Part shown: piece by piece, positions 60,302 to 64,000 of the stretch
Position numbering within the stretch: the stretch's first letter is position 1
How the letters are laid out: every line of letters begins with the position of its first letter
Source: Bacteroidales bacterium
GTDB taxonomy: Bacteria; Bacteroidota; Bacteroidia; Bacteroidales; UBA932
Reading direction: 5' to 3'
Assembly: GCA_024398075.1 (NCBI GenBank)
Contig: JAKSJM010000002.1
Coordinates: 1-64,000, forward strand
DNA length: 64,000 bases
Program-made: the position numbers and the translations under genes
Notes under the pieces: generated by a model
Databases searched by the model: none
What the model saw: only the letters and a program-made list of their open reading frames with translations
Told to the model about the DNA's origin: nothing

Positions 60302-62008
60302 ATGAGGCGTTTATCATCATTATTTAGCGTTGTCCTATGTACCATAGTACTCTTTTCGTGCAACAAGGAAGAACCATTATCTGACCTTGACGACTTGAGA
60401 ACACTGATTGCAAATTATAAAGACATGTGTATCTCAAGAAACATTATACCGGCAAGATCTAGAATTCAAACTGCATGGGGCACGATAATCACAACACCAG
60501 AGTACGACAGCAAAATCATATGGCTTGACCCATTGGGATATATGGACCAGGACCATCTCTGTACCTATGTTTTCCTTAACACTGAAACTATGATGTGGAA
60601 ATCTATAGAGTCTATGGGGTGTATACCTCTGGGGTATGAAGGTCAACCTTTTGACTACAATTTTAACGAGGCTCTTCCCTCATATTTGACAGGTCCCTCT
60701 CTTGGGGCCGAAACAAAAAGCGTCAAGACACATGGCCCTCGTCCTTCAACAACGCCAGCAGAATCAGCACAAAATGTTTACTCCATTGTATTAAATTCAG
60801 GAGGTTCACCTATTTCAAATCTTAACTGCTATGTCGAAGACTGCAAAGATATCTATGGATTTCTTAAACACGACTGTGGCATCAGTGAAAATCATATTTA
60901 TGTCCTTATGGGTGACGGAACTCATCCTGATAGTGATTGCTATGACGGAGCAGGCAGTTTTTCCAATACAAATCCTGATTTAGATGATGATGGTAATAAT
61001 GACATCCTATTTGCTGCAACACCTATTAATTTAACATCTGTATTCAGCGCTATCAATGACGTTGCTTCTCAAGGAGATGTTTTGTTCTTGTATATTACAG
61101 GACCGGCTTCTGCCAGTGAAAATGTTTCTAATCTATTGTTCTGGAACAATGTTACTATAAGCAAATATACACTCGCATCATATCTTTCTCAGATCAAGCA
61201 GAAGATGATTATCAACATCCTAATTCAGTCTAGTCATTCCGGGTATTTTTCATCCTCGTCACTAGTTGGACAACAAGGAACTGTAACAACATCCTGCTCT
61301 CTTGGAGAAACCATTCATTATGATAATCTGAATTCGGCACATGCGTTTACGCTAGCTTGGATTAACGATCAAAGGTCCCATTATCATCGCAGCATCAAAT
61401 CTTCATATCTGAATTCATCCCTTAACACTTCTTATATTGGCAACTCTCCATCCTATTTATCAGTTCCCGACAACTATGGAACGCAACATACGCTATATGG
61501 AACAAGTATACCGAATCCCATTTTGAGTGGTGCTTCTGATCTTCCTGACAACACCACCTACACTTATCATTTAACAAATGTTCAAGAAGACATGCATACT
61601 CAGTGGTCTGTCGGAGAAGGTTTGAGAATTGTTTCTTCCTCCAATGAACATGTGACAGTAAACGCCTCAATAACACAACCATATCTGTTGAACAGCCGGA
61701 TATGTGCAAGTGTGCCTGAATGGTCTATCAGTCCAGTAAGTGTCAATATTTGGAAAAATGGAACCATCGTTTCCACCGATTTTCTTACTATTTCAGGATC
61801 TCCATCTTGTGGCACAATATCTTTACCTCCATCATATGAATTTAACACGTATTTCTTATGGGAGATAGGCAATTGTCAGCCTTTGTTTCAAGGCTACCCG
61901 TTCACTGACTATGAAGGTAACGAAACAGACACTCAGATTACAGCAGCAGTCAGCTTTATGACACCACTGCAAGAGCAGTTAAGGATAATTCAAACATTCA
62001 CCTTTTAA
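60302..62008 (+). CDS. C13/caspase-fold lipoprotein with lost catalytic dyad
   Basis: 568 residues; lipobox L-F-S-C-N. Residues about 155-400 resemble the legumain-like C13/caspase peptidases of Bacteroidota: V-Y-S-I-V-L-N-S-G-G, D-I-Y-G-F-L, a Ca-type D-L-D-D-D-G-N-N-D-I loop, then the catalytic sites. The H-G position in this family is Y-T-T-D-H-G-G; here it is Y-I-T-G-P-A-S (Pro268). The Cys in Q-C-F-S-G is replaced: S-S-H-S-G (Ser311). A C-terminal beta domain follows. It is therefore probably an inactive pseudo-peptidase used for binding. It heads an operon with DUF4249 and a TonB receptor. Confidence 0.72.
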   Translation: MRRLSSLFSVVLCTIVLFSCNKEEPLSDLDDLRTLIANYKDMCISRNIIPARSRIQTAWGTIITTPEYDSKIIWLDPLGYMDQDHLCTYVFLNTETMMWKSIESMGCIPLGYEGQPFDYNFNEALPSYLTGPSLGAETKSVKTHGPRPSTTPAESAQNVYSIVLNSGGSPISNLNCYVEDCKDIYGFLKHDCGISENHIYVLMGDGTHPDSDCYDGAGSFSNTNPDLDDDGNNDILFAATPINLTSVFSAINDVASQGDVLFLYITGPASASENVSNLLFWNNVTISKYTLASYLSQIKQKMIINILIQSSHSGYFSSSSLVGQQGTVTTSCSLGETIHYDNLNSAHAFTLAWINDQRSHYHRSIKSSYLNSSLNTSYIGNSPSYLSVPDNYGTQHTLYGTSIPNPILSGASDLPDNTTYTYHLTNVQEDMHTQWSVGEGLRIVSSSNEHVTVNASITQPYLLNSRICASVPEWSISPVSVNIWKNGTIVSTDFLTISGSPSCGTISLPPSYEFNTYFLWEIGNCQPLFQGYPFTDYEGNETDTQITAAVSFMTPLQEQLRIIQTFTF

Positions 62009-62010
62009 CC

Positions 62011-63243
62011 ATGCTGGCCAATCATAGTCGTATAGCTTTAATTCTAGCTGCGTTCTGTACTTGTAGCTGCTACGAAAGCATCTCTCTAGAGCCACATGCA
62101 GAGACGCCAGTGGTCGTCCATTGCATTCTGACAGACACGACGACGACTCAGCAATTACAGCTATGCTTGGGGGCAAGCCCTTCTAGTGACAGTTATTTGC
62201 CCATAACAGACGGCATCATCACCATTACTGGCGACGGTGAGACTCATACTTTCAAACATGTTGACAATGGTATATGGGAAGCATATAGTTTTATGCCTTG
62301 CAACAATGTAAGATATGATCTGAGAATTGTCCGGGATGGCAAAGATATAACAGCATCTACCATATTTCCGGATATAATCAGGATTAAGGAAGAAAAGTTG
62401 AGATTTATTGACACGGTTACAATTGAAGATGAAGTGTTGAAGACAGGAAGATCTGCATGTGCCACAATGCTCGTAGATGCCGATGGCGAGCCCTACCTGC
62501 ATGCATGTAATCTTTGGTGCATGACCAGAAGTCCAAGGGGTGTTCATGAAGAAGTAGGCTATATCCCCGGACATGAATATAGAAGCCAATACCTCATGAC
62601 CACAAACGAGTATGCGGATAAATTCAATGTAACTCCGCTTTCATTCAACGACTTGTACTGCTTTTCACCAAATGGTCATCAAAACATGTTAGAGTGTTTG
62701 GACTCATTGTGGAAGCAGACTTGGGCACCAGGAGAAATACTTCCTAATGGCACTACCTACCACTATTCCATTGATTGGCTAATTAGTTGGAACCACACAC
62801 TCCCAGAAGAAGTGGCATTTATGTCTCGGTTCTATCCTAGAAATCCTGTTTTCCGTGACGCCATCAGAATCGCATATCCCGAGAATTATTCAAATAGAGC
62901 ACATGCGCCATATCCTTATATTGAATCCGAATTATCTTTCCTTATAATCGGTGATTTCAAGCCAGACGACCCATTAAGTTTAAAATGGCAGTCTATGTTT
63001 TTTAACCATATCGCTAATGGAGGAAAGAATTCAAGCATCAGGTACAAGGATATTATGATGTATGACTTCCATGTACTATCTGATGAATACGACTCATTCA
63101 TGAAGGAACTATATATCAGAAAAATAAATCAGGATGATGGAAATGCTGTAGACATCCTTTACAATAAGGAAAATCTTCCTTGCAATATTCATGGTGGAAG
63201 GGGCATCTTTGGGGCACAGTCAATTCTCCGTTACTATGAATAG
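62011..63243 (+). CDS. DUF4249 family lipoprotein
   Basis: 410 residues; signal with lipobox C-S-C-Y-E (residues 18-22). The N-terminal H-A-E-T-P-V-V-V-H-C-I-L-T beta segment, an Ig-like domain and the C-terminal H-G-G-R-G-I-F-G-A-Q-S motif are typical of DUF4249, a family of outer-membrane lipoproteins nearly always encoded beside a TonB-dependent receptor lacking a SusD. It probably serves that receptor as a lid or ligand-binding partner. Its stop codon overlaps the receptor start by 8 bp. Confidence 0.85.
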   Translation: MLANHSRIALILAAFCTCSCYESISLEPHAETPVVVHCILTDTTTTQQLQLCLGASPSSDSYLPITDGIITITGDGETHTFKHVDNGIWEAYSFMPCNNVRYDLRIVRDGKDITASTIFPDIIRIKEEKLRFIDTVTIEDEVLKTGRSACATMLVDADGEPYLHACNLWCMTRSPRGVHEEVGYIPGHEYRSQYLMTTNEYADKFNVTPLSFNDLYCFSPNGHQNMLECLDSLWKQTWAPGEILPNGTTYHYSIDWLISWNHTLPEEVAFMSRFYPRNPVFRDAIRIAYPENYSNRAHAPYPYIESELSFLIIGDFKPDDPLSLKWQSMFFNHIANGGKNSSIRYKDIMMYDFHVLSDEYDSFMKELYIRKINQDDGNAVDILYNKENLPCNIHGGRGIFGAQSILRYYE

Positions 63244-64000
63244 GATTCTTACATATATTATTTTCCTTTGTCTAATGACGGCTATCTCTGTCAATGTCTC
63301 TGGCCAAGAAACGATTAGAGATACTATCAAAGCGTCTATCAAGATAGACACTCGTAAAAGCCGTGTGTTTGAGCGCATTGTACCCGTTAAAGAGCTCTAC
63401 AAGGGTGTAACCGCTACCGGTGAGCCTGACTACATGAAAGTCATTAAGCGTTTACCAGGCGTGACATGTGGTGCAGAAGGAAGCTCGGCTATTTATGTCA
63501 GAGGAGGAAATATGGGTAATAATATCACGACTTTGGATGGTGCTCCAATATATGGAGCTAGCCATTTGTTGGGGATGTTGTCTGTAATATCAAATGATGC
63601 GATTCAAGACATGAGATTCAAACTTGGAGGTTTTTCCGCTGACGAGGCAAATGTAACATCATCTAGAATGATCCTTTCCACGAAAGAAGGGGACATGGTT
63701 TCACATCATGCGGGTATTTCAATAAGCAACTTCATGATAGACGCCCATACAGATGGCTCAATCGCAAAGAATAAGTTGTCATATTTCGTTTCTGCAAGGT
63801 GGTCTCCTCTCCAATACGAGTTCAAGGCCATAGAACCAATGATCAATGTCATCTCAGATTTGAAAACATCCGTTTATGATGTGTTTGGAAAATTGACATT
63901 TAAAGTCTCTGATGGTAATACATTATCCGCATATCTACTGAATACATCTGACAATTACAGTTTTACTTATAAAACGGCCACAGACGAATTGGAATGGAGT
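63236..64000 (+). CDS. TonB-dependent outer-membrane receptor (partial at window end)
   Basis: At least 255 residues from the ATG at 63236 (overlapping the DUF4249 stop by 8 bp) to the window end, still open. A signal peptide (V-N-V-S-G-Q) is followed directly by a plug domain (L-P-G-V-T-C-G-A-E-G-S-S-A-I-Y-V-R-G-G and L-D-G-A-P-I-Y-G-A-S-H-L), without the carboxypeptidase-D regulatory domain of SusC. The barrel starts near residue 170. It is a DUF4249-paired receptor for an unknown ligand. The region is AT-richer than the rest of the window. Confidence 0.88.
   Translation, partial: MNRILTYIIFLCLMTAISVNVSGQETIRDTIKASIKIDTRKSRVFERIVPVKELYKGVTATGEPDYMKVIKRLPGVTCGAEGSSAIYVRGGNMGNNITTLDGAPIYGASHLLGMLSVISNDAIQDMRFKLGGFSADEANVTSSRMILSTKEGDMVSHHAGISISNFMIDAHTDGSIAKNKLSYFVSARWSPLQYEFKAIEPMINVISDLKTSVYDVFGKLTFKVSDGNTLSAYLLNTSDNYSFTYKTATDELEWS

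Overview
The window is a chromosomal stretch from a member of the Bacteroidota, most likely a gut- or rumen-type Bacteroidales. The evidence is two SusC/SusD pairs, DUF4249 and DUF4251 proteins, an S46 dipeptidyl-peptidase, a Bacteroides-type second EF-G (EF-G2), lipoproteins with short S-C-N/E-K lipoboxes, and repeated use of the Bacteroidota -7 promoter box TAnnTTTG instead of a -10 box with Shine-Dalgarno leaders. No species can be named from the sequence alone.

Layout. 0-5 kb: a possible basic protein tail, then cdaA (c-di-AMP synthesis), mutS2, a YraN-type nuclease and manC. 5-12 kb: a carbohydrate block. A cellobiose 2-epimerase-like enzyme and a deacetylase read leftward; an operon ROK kinase - MFS transporter - SIS protein - creatininase-like hydrolase reads rightward and ends at a bidirectional terminator. 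11-28 kb: two leftward glycan-uptake loci. SusC-SusD-hypothetical-GH3 (18.3 to 10.9 kb) and SusC-SusD-DUF4397-like-DUF4251 (28.2 to 21.7 kb) flank an outer-membrane barrel plus MG2/plug protein operon. 28-32.5 kb: a 53-residue small protein, aspS and fusA2. 32.6-43.7 kb: a long rightward housekeeping operon, rnhB - S46 peptidase - mrp - YfhO-like - rsmA - two DUF3857/transglutaminase proteins.

43.9-47.6 kb is an accessory Rhs locus on the minus strand. It holds two Rhs C-terminal cassettes sharing a 97% identical 321-bp core but carrying unrelated tips, each followed by an overlapping candidate immunity gene; one tip resembles clan-CD (caspase/CHAT-type) and the other permuted papain-type cysteine peptidases. 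The truncated 5' end sits on a 102-bp tandem repeat. 47.7-50.5 kb carries an aldose-epimerase-like protein and an FAD oxidoreductase. 50.5-52.2 kb is a gene-poor repeat island: 72-bp x8, 84-bp x2 and 101/102-bp repeats, a tRNA-Gly and a 149-bp inverted-repeat element. 52.2-57.6 kb: mutS, a GT4 glycosyltransferase, panE and greA. 57.7-60.2 kb: a GH63/trehalase-like lipoprotein followed by a second copy of the 102-bp array and 149-bp element, the remnant of a second glycosidase C-terminus, and an exonuclease. 60.3-64 kb is visibly AT-richer: a caspase-fold (C13-like) lipoprotein that has lost both catalytic residues, a DUF4249 lipoprotein and the start of a TonB-dependent receptor.

The most unusual signals are the family of tandem arrays (each unit carries inverted arms; all periods are 3n; a CAGAA...ATTT motif precedes the arm) with their associated 149-bp element, the two Rhs peptidase-like tips, the pseudo-caspase, EF-G2, and several genes whose -7 box sits only 4-7 nt before the start codon (leaderless mRNAs).
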